The notes: generated from the letters alone by a model not told the origin. Shown: positions 29,610 through 40,605, counted from the first letter of the stretch. The stretch is 64,000 bases of DNA from Prorocentrum cordatum (GCA_963575745.1 CAUYUJ010018735.1:62001-126000); one strand, 5' to 3'. Translations and numbers: made by a program.

Positions 29610-31580
29610 AGATGTGTCATACGATCTCCCCCAGATCTTCCTTCAGATCTTCCCCCAGATCTTCCCCCTCAGATATTTCTCCAGGTCCCCCTTGGATCTC
29701 GCCCCAGATCTCCCCCAAGACCCTTCCCCAGATCTTGCCCCAGATCTTTCCCAAGTCTTCGCCAGATCTTCCCCTATAATATATCCCGGGTCTTTTTCCA
29801 CGTGCTCCCGCAGAACTTCCCCAGATCGTCCTCCAGATTTTCTTTCAAGGAAGATAGGAAGATCTCCCCCCAGATGTTCCCTCATATCTTGCCCCTGATC
29901 TTCCCCCAAATCTTCTTCCCGATCGCCCCCAGACCTTTCCAGATCTCGCTTTTGATCTTCCCGCAGATCTTCCCCAGATGTTCTCCCAGGTCGTCATTTG
30001 GATGCTCCTCCAGATCTTCTTCGGGAACCTCCAAATCGCCCTCCTGGCTTCTTCCAGATCGTTCCGCGGATCTCCAGATCTACCTCCAGATTTTCCTCCA
30101 GATCTTCTTTCAGATCTTCTCCCAGATCTTTCTTCCGATTTACCCCAAATCTTCCTCCAGATCTTCCTTGTAGTCTCGCTCTGGATCTTTCCGCGGATCT
30201 TTCTCCAGATCATCTTCCAGGTCTTCCTCCAGATCTGCTTCCATATCTTCTCCAGATGTTTCTCCATACATTTTACCAGATATGTTCATTCCTATTTCCC
30301 CCACGTCTTCTGCATTTTTCCCCAGATCATCCTGCAGCCCTTTCCCCAGGTCCTCCTCCGCATCTGTCCCCAGACCTTGCTCTGGATCGTCCCGCAAATC
30401 TTTCCCCTGATCTTTCACCTGGTCTGCTTCTTGATCTTCCTCCAGATTTTTTTCCAGATATTACCGCAGATCTTTCCAGGCATCCCCTGGATCTTCTGTG
30501 CAATTCCCCCAGATTCTCTCCTAAATCTCGCTCTGGATCTTCCCTCAGATGTTCCTCCATTTCTTCCTCCAGATTTGCCGCCGGATCTTCTTCCAGATCA
30601 TCCCCAGATCTTCCTCCAGATCTTCCTCCAGATCTTCCTCCAGATCTTCCTCGGATTGTCCTCCGGGTCCTTATCCAGATCTTCTTCTAGATCTAATGTT
30701 AGATCTTCACGAGATCTTCCTGCAGATTTTCCCCCAGATCTTCCTCTGGATCTTCTCTCATATTATCTTCCGAATTTGGATCTTCCTTCAGATCTTCCTC
30801 CAAATGTTCCGTCGTATCTTCTTTGCAGATCTTCACCGGTTCTTTCTTCGGATCATTGTCCAGAATTTGTATTCCGGATCTTCTCCCAGTTTGTTCCTCC
30901 AGATCTTCTTATATTTTTTTCCCCAGATGTTCCCCTAGATCTTCCTCCAGATCGCTCCCAGATCTTCTTCCAGATGTCGCTTTGGATCGTCTCTCCGATC
31001 TTCCCAAGATGTTCTCCCAGGTCGTCCTCCAGATGTTCCTCCAGTTCTTCGGGATCTTCGGGATTCTCATCCGAATCATCCTTCTGTCTTCCCCCAGATC
31101 GTTCCCCAAATATGCCTCCAGATGTTCCTCCAGGTCCAAGTCTTCCTTCCGAGCATCCTCCGTGTTTCCCCCCGGGGTCTTCGCCCGCATCCTCGATCAG
31201 ATCCCCCCCTGATCTTTCCCCAGATCTCCCGCCAAGTTATCCTCCAGATCATCTTCCAGATACTTTCCCTTGTCTACCTCCAGATCCCCCCGAGCTTTCT
31301 CCGGATCTTTTTCTAGGTTCTTCTTCAGATCTCGCTGTGGATCTTCCCGCAGATCTTTCTTTGGAGTTCCCTCGAGATCCTCTCCCTGATCTTCCTCCAG
31401 AACCTGCCCCACATCCCCCCCCAGATCTTCCTCCAGATTTTCTCTGGACCGCCCTCAGATCTTCCTCCAGCTCGTTCCCCAGATCTCCCCCCACTTCCCC
31501 CAGATCTCCGTCCAGATCGCCCCCCCAGTCTCCCCCCAGATCTAGCGCTGGATGTTCCCGCAGGTCTTCCAGCAGATCTG
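29610..31580 (+). repeat. CCAGATCTTCCT 12-mer array, main block
   Basis: About 2 kb of units near CCAGATCTTCCT and CCAGATCTTCCC with scattered variants. The frame at 29978-31654 (558 codons) reads PDLPPDLPPD; other frames read QIFLQIF, RSSSRSS and, on the minus strand, EDLEEDL. All result from the repeat. I found no non-repetitive exon at either edge. Confidence 0.95.
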
Positions 31581-33420
31581 CCTCCGGATATGATCTCAAC
31601 CCTTCAGCCCGACCTGCTACCGCAACCCCCTACACCGCCGCCTCGCCCCGCTAGCGCAACCCCTGACACCGCCATCCATCGGCACAATCGCCAGTCCAAT
31701 CTTCATCGCAACCACCAAGACGAGCGCCGCGCTGCGTTAAGACAATTATTTCCAAAGCTTGCTCGCGCAGGTTAAGAATTTCAGCGAAGCGGGATCTCGA
31801 TCTTTTACTCGAAGATTTCTTCGTAGAAGTTTTGAGTGGAAGGGTCCTTTTTGATTTAAGAGCCTCGCCCCCCCCCGCTTTTCAATCGGCGTTGAACAGG
31901 ACTGGTCCAAAACCTCATCCTCCTCCCCCCTCTCCCCCTCCTGTTTCTCCTCCCCCTCCTACTAGTAGTCGTCGTAGTCGCAGTCGGAATCATAGTCGTA
32001 GCTGTCGTCGTCGTTGTTGCGCGGCGGGTGCCGCGGGAAACATTGACTGATTGGTTACCCCCTACTGGTGGGATCCCAGTCCTTCAACATGGCCGCCGGA
32101 AAAATCATTTGCTATCCCCCATTGGGGGGGTTCTAAACACCCTTCGCGGTGATAGGATCAGGGAGGTACGCACTGGCCTCTAGCAAGGTCTTCTCTGCCT
32201 CCCGCTGGGCCCGTCCCTGCGTCGCAGCCATATAAGTGGAGTTCTGATTCGTCGCACGAAGTTGTGCGTTTCATCAACGTGGTGCGCATTATACAAGCGG
32301 AGCGCCACGAATCATGAATACCCAATGTTCCACGAGCGTTCCTTTGTTTGAATTGTCTTGCATATCTTGCATGTTATTGACATCTGTTATGGGACGGTTT
32401 TATGAACATAGCATTGAGCGCGCGCAGAAGGATCAAATTGATAAGGAGCTCGCGCAACAAACATCAGTTCCGCGCAGTATTTCCGCACATCTCACGCAAG
32501 TCGCGGCCTGCGTGGCATTGTAGAATTGCATAACGTCTTTTGCTATTCTGGCTTGCCGAAATGCGTGAAGACTGCGCGCTGTTGGTAGCTTGGCAGGCAT
32601 CTTGCAGGCCCCTCCGTTTGCCTTCCTGGGGGCGCGCGAAATCGTTTCGCCCGCCATCGCGCAGCGAAGTCAGCGTTCCGCGCAGGTTTGCCGCCGGTCT
32701 TTGCTAAAAGTGGTCGAGCAGTGCACGCGTCTTCACCAGCGATTACACATCGATAAGCTTCGTCGATGAGCATCGCTCCTGACTGTGTCAGTATTGTGTC
32801 AGTGTCTGGCTTCCTGTTCGAGCTATTCCTTTCGAGATGTTTGGTTCGAGGTGTTTGGGCGTGTTTCTCAGCGGTTTTCCAGTCGGAGTGCCTTCCAGCG
32901 GCTGCGCCTCGCCGAGGGCGTTCCGGGGGTCCCAGATCGTCCCGAACGGCCGCTGGAGAGCCGGGCATGACCCGAAAACCAGACACAGATCGCCCCGGGA
33001 ATCCTCTACAACGACGGCGGACAGGCGACGGCGGCGGGTGGTCCACGACGGACGACGCACGACCGACGACGATGACGACGACGACGGCGGCGCCCGTTCG
33101 AAGACGCTGGGCGACGACGACGGCGAAGTCCCAGACATCCCGCGTTTTTCGGTTTTTGGGAGACACGGGCCCCCGACTTCTAGAGCTCTTCCCCGGGACT
33201 GGCTCTACACCACAGGCGATGCTTAAGAAAACCTAAGTTTTCGGCCAGAGTCTCGATTATTCCTAATTTTTCAATGTAAATCCCAAGATTTGAATAGACA
33301 TTCTGGATATTCATTCAGATTCTGAGACTATGAATTTCTTAACCCATGATTTCTAAAGCATTTCGCAGGGTGTACCATCCTGGACCGTCCCGAGGCCCGG
33401 GGTTGGGCCCGAGAAGCGAG
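31581..33420. other. Low-repeat stretch, no gene recognised
   Basis: The longest non-tandem stretch of the first half. TCG runs at 31960-32025. Small frames at 32314-32523 (+, 69 codons) and 32543-33166 (-, 207 codons) have mixed amino-acid composition but no recognisable family. Around 32870-33000 the sequence resembles 37340-37460 (CGCCTCGCCGAG, CATGACCCGAAAACCAG). Confidence 0.4.
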
Positions 33421-33440
33421 AACGTGAAAGACCTTTGCCT

Positions 33441-33654
33441 CGGTTCGACGGAGAGAAAGCGGCATACAAATCAAGTTTTAGCTCTCTGCGCGGATTTCTT
33501 GGATCACCGCTTGGGCCCCCCTGGCGGCGCCTCTGGCGCTGCCCCCTGGCGCGCTCCGCGCGCCAGGGAGAGGGGGTCAGCGCAGATCCAGGGAGGCCGC
33601 GCTGGGCGCCAACAGTTTACGCTTGTGCCATGTTTCTTCTTCCAGAGAACCGAT
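33441..33654 (+). mobile_element. Fb1 fold-back element, copy 6, with 20 bp flanking direct repeats
   Basis: Left arm CTCTCTGCGCGGATTTCTTG, right arm GCAGATCCAGGGAGGCCGCG; loop GGCGGCGCCTCTGGCGCTGC. Outer arms GAGAGAAAGCGGCATACAAA and GCTTGTGCCATGTTTCTTCT pair loosely. AACGTGAAAGACCTTTGCC (33421-33439) recurs as AACGTGAAACACCTTTTGC (33655-33673). Confidence 0.8.
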
Positions 33655-33751
33655 AACGTGAAACACCTTTTGCTAAAACGGTCTGGTTCTATGCTAAGAC
33701 CTCGGGTTTCTGGTGTAAGAACATGGATCTAGGGTGTTGGACAATTTTTCA

Positions 33752-33813
33752 GTTCTGAGAACATGTCGTGGTAGGCCTGTAGGCACGCCGGCACGCTCGG
33801 TCCCTGCTCACCT
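33752..33813 (+). mobile_element. Tir3 element, right-end fragment
   Basis: GTTCTGAGAACATGTCGTGG then TAGGCCTGTAGGCACGCCGG and GTCCCTGCTCA, the right terminus seen in complete Tir3 copies at 41839 and 63405. Confidence 0.65.
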
Positions 33814-33982
33814 TGGAGCTCAAGAGACGGGGGTCGGTGCAAACAGGGGTCAGCCAGAGCGCCGGATCTTGCAGGATCTTGCTGGATCCTTCGCGTTGAT
33901 CCGGGTTTGGGCGCAGGATGCTGTAGGATCCTGCAAGGCCTGACTGGCCCGGGTTTGGAGCGACCCGGGCCAGAAGATCGCC

Positions 33983-34024
<42 letters not shown>

Positions 34025-34219
34025 CAGAGAGCAGCTCCGAGCGCGCCGTGCCCGGCGACCGGCGGCCTCGCGACGCAGCGCGCGGCCCGCCGCCGCTCGC
34101 CGCCGCTCGCCGCCGCTCGAAGGCCGCGCGGGGGGCGCGCGGCGCGCCCGCGCGGCGCCCCGCGGCGCGCGCGGGGCCCCGCGGAAGGGGCGCCGTCGGA
34201 GAGGCCCCCCTGCGGAGGC

Positions 34220-34590
34220 CCTCCGGAGAGGCCCTCCTCCTCCTCGTCCTCCTCCTCCTCCTCCCCCTCCCCCCCCCCTTCCTCCTCCTCTCCTCCTCCT
34301 CCTCCTCCCCCTCCTCCTCCTCCTCTCCTCCTCCTCCTCCTGCCTCCTCCTCCTCCTCCTCCTGCCTCCTCCTCCTGCCTCCTCCTCCTGCCTCCTCCTC
34401 CTGCCTCCTCCTCCTGCCTCCTCCTACTCCTGCCTCCCTCCTCCACCTCCTCCTGCCTCCTCCTTCTCCTGCCTTGCCTCCTCCTGCCTTGCCTCTTCTT
34501 CCTGCCTCCTGCCTTCTCCTGCCTTGCCTCCTCCTGCCTCCTCCTGCCTTGCCTCCTCCTCCTGCCTCCTGCCTCCTCCTCCTCCTCCTT
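34220..34590 (+). repeat. TCC and CCTGCCTCCT array
   Basis: TCC triplets passing into longer units near CTCCTCCTGCCTCCTCCTG. Supports arginine- and glutamate-rich minus frames over 300 codons; not called as genes. Confidence 0.9.
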
Positions 34591-34785
34591 TTCTTCGTCC
34601 CTTCGGACTCGCCCCGCCCCGGGGGGCGCCCCCGGAGGCGCCCCTCTGGAGGCTGGCTGTCGGGCCGCGCGTCCGCGCGCGGCGCGTCGGCGACCCGCTG
34701 GGCGCGCGGGCCCATGGGCGACGATGACGAGATCTTTGAAGACGCGGACGCCCTCCCCGGGAAAGAACAAGAGTCAGCCACCCTC

Positions 34786-34860
34786 CTTCTCCTCCTCCTC
34801 CTCCTCCCCCTCCCACTCTTCCTTCTCTTCCTACTCTTCCTCATCATCTTGGTATGTCTT

Positions 34861-34891
<31 letters not shown>

Positions 34892-34928
34892 TTAGTATTA
34901 TTATCATTAGTATTATTATTATTATTAC

Positions 34929-34966
<38 letters not shown>

Positions 34967-34975
34967 TCCGTCTTC
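34786..34975 (+). repeat. TCC then TTA trinucleotide arrays
   Basis: A TCC run (34786-34830) is followed by a TTA/TTATTG run (34857-34970), the most A/T-rich part of the window. Confidence 0.9.
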
Positions 34976-35337
34976 TTCTTAGTATGGTTCTTCTTGCCTT
35001 TACTATTAGTATCACCATTTTTCATTTTATGTTTTTTGGTTGTTGGTGTTATTATCACTCGTATCATCATTTGTCTTCCTCTTCTTAGTATTATTGTTAT
35101 TCTCTCTCTCTCTCCTCTCCCTCCTCCTCCTCCTGCATCCTCGCCCCTTCGGCCCTTGCCCCTTCTTGGCGGCGCGCAGGGGGTGTAGGGGCAGGGGGGA
35201 ACGGCTTCTCAGAAGCACCCCTGCTTCTGAGAGGGCGCAGGCCTCGTCTGTAGATGAAGGTCCCTCGCCTCCTCAGAAGTGGCCCTCGTATAAGGCGCCT
35301 TCCCCCCGCCCCCTGCCCCCCTAGTGCGCGCCGCCAA

Positions 35338-35530
35338 GGGAGACTGCAAGAACCGAAACTCTCGACGGCCCGCGCGGAGCTCTTGCATCGGCGCTGGGCC
35401 GCACATGGCGGCGTCTCCGGCGCCGCCCCCGGCGGCGGCTCCGCGCGCCAGGGAGGGGGGGGACCGGCGCGGACCCGAGACATCTGCGCGGGCCGTCGAC
35501 AGTTTCTGTTTCTATGCTGTTTCTTTTGTG
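35338..35530 (+). mobile_element. Fb1 fold-back element, copy 7
   Basis: Left arm CGAAACTCTCGACGGCCCGC and GCGGAGCTCTTGCATCGGCG; right arm GCGCGGACCCGAGACATCTG then CGCGGGCCGTCGACAGTTTC. Arms pair for about 60 bp. Confidence 0.85.
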
Positions 35531-35562
35531 CCTCCGCCTCAGTCGAGGAGGGAAAAAACACA

Positions 35563-35710
35563 CAGACGCAATTGAGCGTCGATTCCCCAGAAAATATGGG
35601 AAGCTATGGGAAATTTGGGGGGGAAGGACAAGAACCAAGAAAATGTAGGAAAATATGGCGAATCCTGTTACTTGTGTGTATTTATTTTTGTGTCCCAGGG
35701 TCCCTTCATC
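35563..35710 (+). mobile_element. Rep7 dispersed element, intact copy
   Basis: A/T-rich, about 145 bp. Left GGAAAAAACACACAGACGCA, then CCAGAAAATATGGGAAGC, GAAGGACAAGAACCAAGAAA, and right TTGTGTGTATTTATTTTTGT with GTCCCAGGGTCCC. The AAACACACAG and TTGTGTGTATTT ends are inversely related. This intact copy defines the empty site for the Cmp insertion at 45133. Confidence 0.75.
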
Positions 35711-35810
35711 AGTCCGCCGCCCTCCGCCGGCGAGGCTCCAGGCTCGGGGGTCGAGGTTCGAGGGTCCAGCAGTGGGTTGGGGGGGGGGCGGGGCATGCCT
35801 GCCCCTAAGG

Positions 35811-35940
35811 TGAAGTCGGGCCTGTTCCTCTACAGTGGGTAATGTTCAAAAATAATCAAACAAATGGTACGTGGACTATTTATATTGACTATTTGCAATC
35901 ATGTCTTGATTATTCCCTACCCAGGCTCTGCCCAGAAGGG
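35811..35940 (+). mobile_element. Tir1 element, copy 7 (diverged)
   Basis: Left end TGAAGTCGGGCCTGTTCCTC then TACAGTGGGTAATGTTCAAA; the right half is poorly preserved. Confidence 0.6.
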
Positions 35941-36044
35941 TTCTTACTCTATGTGCTTGAAGGGCCGGGCAGTGGAAGTCGCCCCGGGCGGTTCTCCCAG
36001 CATCCACCCCGCGGTTCCCCCAGTCCCCTGGGAGCTTTAACTTC

Positions 36045-36545
36045 AGCTTTAGTTTTAGCTTAGCTTTAGCTTAGCTTTAGCTTAGCTTTAGCTTTAGCTT
36101 AGATTTAGCTTAGCTTTAGCTTAGCTTTAGCTTAGCTTTAGCTTAGCTTTAGCTTAGCTTTAGCTTAGCTGTAGCTTAGCTGTAGCTTAGCTTTAGCTTA
36201 GCGTTAGCTTAGCTGTAGCTTTGCTTTAGCTGAGCTTTAGCTTAGCTTTAGCTTAGCTTTAGCTTAGCTTGAGCTTAGCTTGAGCTTAGCTTGAGCTTAG
36301 CTTGAGCTTAGCTTGAGCTTAGCTTGAGCTTAGCTTGAGCTAGCTAGAGCTTAGCTTTAGCTTAGCTTTAGTTCAGGTTTAGCTTAGATTTAGCTTAAAT
36401 TTAGTTTAGCGTTAGCTTAGCTGTAGCTTAGCTTGAGCTTCGCTTGAGCTTCGCTTGAGCGTAGCTTAAGCTTAGCCTGAGCTCAGCCTGAGCTTAGCTT
36501 GAGCTTAGCTTGAGCTTAGCTTTAGCTTAGCTTTAGCTTAACTTT
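36045..36545 (+). repeat. TTTAGCTTAGC 11-mer array
   Basis: About 500 bp of 11-12 bp units near TTTAGCTTAGC, with TTGAGCTTAGC and TGTAGCTTAGC variants clustered in sub-blocks. Contains AGCT palindromes throughout. Confidence 0.95.
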
Positions 36546-36602
36546 ACTGTTACTACGAATGCTGCTTTCCTAGGGGCTCCAACTCCTAGGTAGGGGCGCA
36601 CT

Positions 36603-36671
36603 GGGATAATTTTTGGACTATTGTTATTTTTTCGCCCAAAATCCGTCTGTAGGGGGACATGCCCGACCTAA
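36603..36671 (+). mobile_element. Tir1 element, right half
   Basis: TTTTTTCGCCCAAAATCCGT then CTGTAGGGGGACATGCCCGA and CCTAA; no left end in the 60 bp before it. Confidence 0.75.
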
Positions 36672-36984
36672 GGGTGGATGCATCTGTAGACGGCAAGTCC
36701 GTCTGCGGCGTGCTGCTGTTCTCAGGCAGGTCCGCAGGTCCCCCACAGGGCTCCAAGGATGGCCCGACGCTTCCAGCAACTGCGGAGCGTGCTGGGTGGT
36801 CGAGAGAAGGTTGTGGGAGCCTTCTGTGGCCTGATCGAGGCGTTCTTGGAATATTTCTGGCCGAGACGGTCTCGTTGTCATCGCTCGGTTCCAACTTCTG
36901 AGATCGGAATCTGCGTTCTCAGGACATTCTTGCTTTCCAAGAGCAATTTTTTGAGCTCAACAGCTCTTCTCCACCAAATGCATG

Positions 36985-37066
36985 AAGTCTGACGGCGGTT
37001 TTCCACTAGCATTTCGTGGTACGCAGGCCTATCGGAGTGCCGTGCCGATGGGCCCCTGCTCAAGCG
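36985..37066 (+). mobile_element. Tir3 element, right-end fragment
   Basis: GGTTTTCCACTAGCATTTCG then TGGTACGCAGGCC and CCCCTGCTCAAG; GCGTTCTCAGGACATTC about 75 bp upstream may be interior. Confidence 0.55.
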
Positions 37067-37089
37067 TTTTGGGGCGGATGTGCTCAGGG

Positions 37090-37400
37090 GGGGACCAGGT
37101 TCCCATGGTGTTCCGACTACTTTCGTAGGTCCCATAGGTCTTTTTGCCTCGGGAGGCGTTCTGTCAGCTGCGCCTCGAGGGAGCTGCTCAGGAGGGGCGG
37201 GGGTTTCCGGGCCTTCTGATGTTTCCGTCGGGTGGTGGTCGTTTTTTGCCTCGGGGTGCGTTCTGGCAATGGCGTCTCGGGGGGAATGCTCAAGGAAGGA
37301 CGAGGCTCGTTTTCATCCGTTCCTGGGGGTGTTCCTGCCTCGGGATGCAACCCAGCAGCTGCTCCTCGCCGAGCGCGTTACAGAGCTGCCCAAAGCGTTC
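37090..37400 (+). repeat. About 105 bp degenerate tandem repeat
   Basis: Three units with TTTTGCCTCGGGAGGCGTTC, TTTTGCCTCGGGGTGCGTTC and CCTGCCTCGGGATGCAACC starts, each followed by a GCGYCTCG and TGCTCAGGA-like block. Confidence 0.65.
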
Positions 37401-37444
37401 CGAGCGGCCCCTCGGAGACCCGAGTTATGACCCGAAGACCAGCG

Positions 37445-37592
37445 CCCCAGACATCCTCGCGTCGTGGACAAAAAACACGACGGAAGGTTTCTGGCCCTTG
37501 TCGGCCTCGGGGGGCCCTCGCCGGGCCCCAGGACAAAGACGCGGGACGAAAGGCCCGCCTTGGAGAAAGGGGTCTGGATTTGGGGGGCCCAG
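37445..37592 (+). mobile_element. Tir4 element, copy lacking right end
   Basis: CCCCAGACATCCTCGCGTCG, AAAACACGACGGAAGGTTTC, CGGCCTCGGGGGGCCCTCGC and GGAGAAAGGGGTCTGG; then unrelated sequence. Confidence 0.75.
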
Positions 37593-37641
37593 GGCTTTGG
37601 GTTCGGCCGTTCGCGTTTTTCGTCTTTCGTCCGTCCGATCA

Positions 37642-37847
37642 GGGGCAACGATAGGGGGGATGGGCCTGGGGGAGGGATGCATCGACCCCCAATCGCCCAT
37701 TGATCGCCGATAGGGGCCCGATGGCCCCGACCTGCCCAGGAGCGTGCGGATGCACTATCGGGGGCCCATCGCCGATCTATCGCCGATGCATCGCCGATTC
37801 CAGGTCGACGTTTCCCCCCCGCATGCCTGTCCCCCTTCTCGTTGCCC
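37642..37847 (+). mobile_element. Fb2 fold-back element, copy 1
   Basis: Left arm GGGGCAACGATAGGGGGGAT, GGAGGGATGCATCGACC, ATTGATCGCCGATAGG; right arm CCCATCGCCGATCTATCGCC, GATTCCAGGTCGACGTTTCC, TTCTCGTTGCCCTCC. The arms pair for most of their length. Confidence 0.8.
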
Positions 37848-38925
37848 TCCGTCCGAGGGCCGAGGCTCGAGGTTCCAGGATCGGGGCTCTCGTGGGAGGC
37901 CGTGCCACCAGCCGAGTCGCGCCAGGCGACGAGGCCGACCGGAGCCAGAAGCAGTCTGGCCAGCATCTTGACCCTGCCACCAGTCGCCCGAGCAAGGGCT
38001 GTCGTCGCCAGGATCAGCACCAGGAGTTTTTTCTTTGTTTTTGAATCCGTAATGACGGCCGTGATCGGCCCTCTACCTCTCCCCCCCTCGGGTCACCTCA
38101 CGCTATTTTTGCCCACTTGTGCATAGTTTCCTGCGGATTCTCTGAGGATTCCCACAGATTTCCGGCGGAACCGCGCCGTGACGTGATCGGGGGAGACGAA
38201 CTGCCCCGCCCCTCCCCCGATCACGCTCGTTATCGCGAATCAGATAAAACAGGCTCCAGTGTCTAGACGTTGAGTCAAGGACCACTTCTGGCTCAGGAGG
38301 GGCTCTGCTTCTCGGACCGCTCCTCGGATCTGCAGGTCGGGGAACGTACTCGAAGCCGAGGCTTGCCGTGGCCAGGAACTGCCCAGAGACCGGAGGGAGG
38401 CCCTCCGGGGGCCTGCTGGGGCCTCGTGGTCACGCGCTTCCCTGGTTCCCGGGCTGGCGGTGTGTTCTCATCTGTTTTGGTGCCAAGCTTCGCCTCGGCG
38501 ATCGACTGCTGCGACAAGCGAAGCCGAGAGTTGCGACGATCCGCATTTCTGTTTCCAATGCTCGAGTCCTCGCGGCGCCAGGCCGCTGGTCAAGAGCTCG
38601 AGGAGAGGGGCTGCGGTCGCACGATGCGTTATGCTAAATGCCCTGCGTTCTGCAGCTCTCGTGCCAAGCTCTCTCACAGTCATCGTGCGCTGCTGTGCGT
38701 TGCCTGGCATTGGTCTGCGCCGCGCTGCCTTCTGCTCCTCCAGGAGGCCCAGCACTCGCCAGAACTCGCCGCGCACCCGAGGACCAGCACCAGAATGTCC
38801 AGGAAGCCCGCGCGGGCCGCCGAAGGTCTGTCTCCTGCTCCCGTTGCGAGGCCCCGGGGAGGCCAACGCGTCAGAGAGGCCGCGGCGGAGCGCCGCCCGA
38901 CCTCGGCGCGCGGGACGAGCTCGTC
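37848..38925. other. No gene recognised
   Basis: About 1.1 kb of GC-rich sequence with long overlapping frames on both strands that continue into the CGTCG and TCC arrays. No conserved protein sequence recognised. A local inverted repeat CGATCGGGGGAGACGAACTG / CCTCCCCCGATCACG lies at 38185-38226. Confidence 0.4.
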
Positions 38926-39200
38926 GTCGCCGCTGCCAGTCGCCGCTGCCAGCCGCCAGTCGGTCGTCGCCGGTCGCAACGGTCGTCGGTCGTCGTGGCG
39001 GGCGTCGTCGACCGCCGCCGTCTTCCGCCGTCGTCGTGGTCGTCGACGCCGTGTGCGCCGTCCGCACCGTCGGCGCCGCCGGCTGTCGCCCTCGTTGCGC
39101 AGTCCCCGCCGCCGTCGGCGTCGTCGACGACGTCGTCGGCGTCGGCGGTCGGCGGTCGGCGGTGGCGGCGTCGGCGGCGGTGGCGGCGTCGGTGGCGGCG
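38926..39200 (+). repeat. CGTCG-rich trinucleotide region
   Basis: Imperfect GTC/GCC/GGC triplets over about 270 bp. Confidence 0.75.
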
Positions 39201-39354
39201 GGCGTTCTGTGCGGGGCCGCCGCGCCCAGAACGTCGCGCTGCTGTACGCCTACGGCGGCTTCGGGCTGCTCCTGGCGCCCATCCCTCCGCCCCGCCTCCG
39301 AAGAAGAGGAGACGGACGGCATCAGCAAGAACGCTCCCCTTCCTCTTTCCTCCT

Positions 39355-39580
39355 CCTCCGCCTCCCTCCCTCCTCCTCCTCCTCCTCCTCCTCCTCCTCC
39401 TCCTCGTCCTCCTCCTCCTCCTCCTCCTCCTCCTCCTCCTCCTCCTCCTCCTCCTCCATCCTCCTCCTCCTCCTCCTCCTCCTCCTCCTCCTCCCCACTC
39501 CTCCCTCCCTCCTCCTCCTCCTCCTCCTCCCTCCTCCTCCTCCTCTCCTCCTCATCCTCATCCTCCTCCTCCTCCCCAGA
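39355..39580 (+). repeat. TCC trinucleotide array
   Basis: About 225 bp of nearly pure TCC. Responsible for poly-Ser, poly-Leu, poly-Pro, poly-Gly and poly-Glu frames of up to 602 codons that span 38270-40195. Confidence 0.95.
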
Positions 39581-39585
39581 TCCGA

Positions 39586-39705
39586 GGCCCGCGCGGAGTT
39601 CTTCGACTGGCGCTGGGCCCCCCTCTCTGGCGCGCCAAGGGGCGCGCCACGGGCGGCGCCCCGGAGGCGCCGCCAGAGAGGGGGGGCCTCCTGGCGCCCG
39701 TCGCC
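39586..39705 (-). mobile_element. Fb1 fold-back element, partial copy 8
   Basis: GCCCGCGCGGAGTTCTTCGA and CTGGCGCTGGGCCCCCC form one arm; loop of CTGGCGCGCCAAGGGGCGCG and GGCGGCGCCCCGGAGGCGCC, in the reversed sense. The outer arm on the right is missing. Confidence 0.65.
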
Positions 39706-39768
39706 CAGCGCGGCCGCCCCCTCGAGGTGCGAGCGTGGGGGTTGGGACGATTTCGTCGTTTCTCGGAG

Positions 39769-39892
39769 GGGGAGGAGGAGGAGGAGGAGGAGGAGGAGGA
39801 GGAGGAGGAGGAGGAGGAGGAGGAGGAGGAGGAGGAGGAGGAGGAGGAGGAGGAGGAGGAGGAGGAGGAGGAGGAGGAGGAGGAGGAGGAGG
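39769..39892 (+). repeat. GAG trinucleotide array
   Basis: About 120 bp of pure GAG. It is bracketed by similar phrases, ATTTCGTCGTTTCTCGGAGG before and ACTTCGTCGGTTCTCGGCGG after. Confidence 0.95.
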
Positions 39893-39940
39893 AGCGTGGG
39901 GGGTGGGATTACTTCGTCGGTTCTCGGCGGTTCTCCAGCC

Positions 39941-39990
39941 TTCAGTCGGGCGTGCCCCTCTGCAGGAGGCACGTGGCAAAACAGTGAACA
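39941..39990 (+). mobile_element. Tir1 element, left-end fragment
   Basis: TTCAGTCGGGCGTGCCCCTC then TGCAGGAGG and CAAAACAGTGAAC; no right end follows. Confidence 0.6.
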
Positions 39991-40446
39991 AGAGGTAGGC
40001 GTGAACTACGAAAAGCCCTCCGTCGTGACGTTTTACGCCGCGAGCATGTTTTGGCGTTCCCAAACGCCGTATGTTTGAGAGTCTCGAGCACAACCTGAAG
40101 CGATCTGCATTTTTATATTTGCTGGAGGAGGAGGAAGAGGAGGAGGAGGCACAGGAAGTGCCAGCCTGGAGTGATGCCGATGGAGAGCGCGCCATTTTTG
40201 AGAAGCGACAAGGCGGGGCTCGGCTTGCTTGTCTGGGTTGGGGCCCCGCGGCGCGGGTGCTCTACTCGCTCTACCCGTGGCTCCTCCTCCCCCCTGCTCT
40301 CCCCGCGCTCCACCGTGCCTCGATTCTTGTCCGGCGCGTCCCGCCCGCAGCCCGACTGGCGCTTGCCCCGGCCTCGACCCGCCTGCGCCTGCTGACTAGA
40401 ACAGCTTGTCCAGAGTGGGGTCGGACGGGGCTGAGACCAAGACGAG

Positions 40447-40605
40447 GATCGATCCGTTCCAGAGCGTTCCGGAACGCTCTCAGAGCGCTCCGGCACGCTC
40501 TGAGAAGGCCCGCGGCGCCCGATACGTCCCCCAGGGCCGCCAGGCTTCAGAGAGTCCCGACGTGTCCTCGCCCGATTCTGTCCTCGTCCAGGCTTCGTCC
40601 TACAG
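40447..40605 (-). mobile_element. Int1 repeat, free-standing full-length copy
   Basis: 159 bp reading on the + strand GATCGATCC, AGAGCGTTCCGGAACGCTCT, CAGAGCGCTCCGG, CCGCGGCGCCCGATACGTCC, CCGATTCTGTCCTCGTCC and GGCTTCGTCCTACAG. It aligns end to end with the second intron of the helicase pseudogene (45762-45916, minus strand), including a GAT start and an AG end. The strand is given as minus only to flag that the intron copy is on the other strand; this copy reads forward. No coding exon is evident around it. Confidence 0.65.

Noticed and set aside
29978-31654. 558-codon PDLP-repeat protein
   Set aside because: The 12 bp unit is stop-free in all six frames; competing frames on both strands are equally open.
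32314-32523. 69-codon frame with mixed composition
   Set aside because: Too short and without recognised homology; could be an exon, but nothing in the sequence decides it.
33729-35088. Frames of 306-429 codons on both strands
   Set aside because: Arg/Glu/Ser/Leu runs from TCC and TTA arrays.
38270-40195. Frames of 449-602 codons on both strands
   Set aside because: They overlap each other and are driven by CGTCG, TCC and GAG arrays plus Fb1; no motif recognised.
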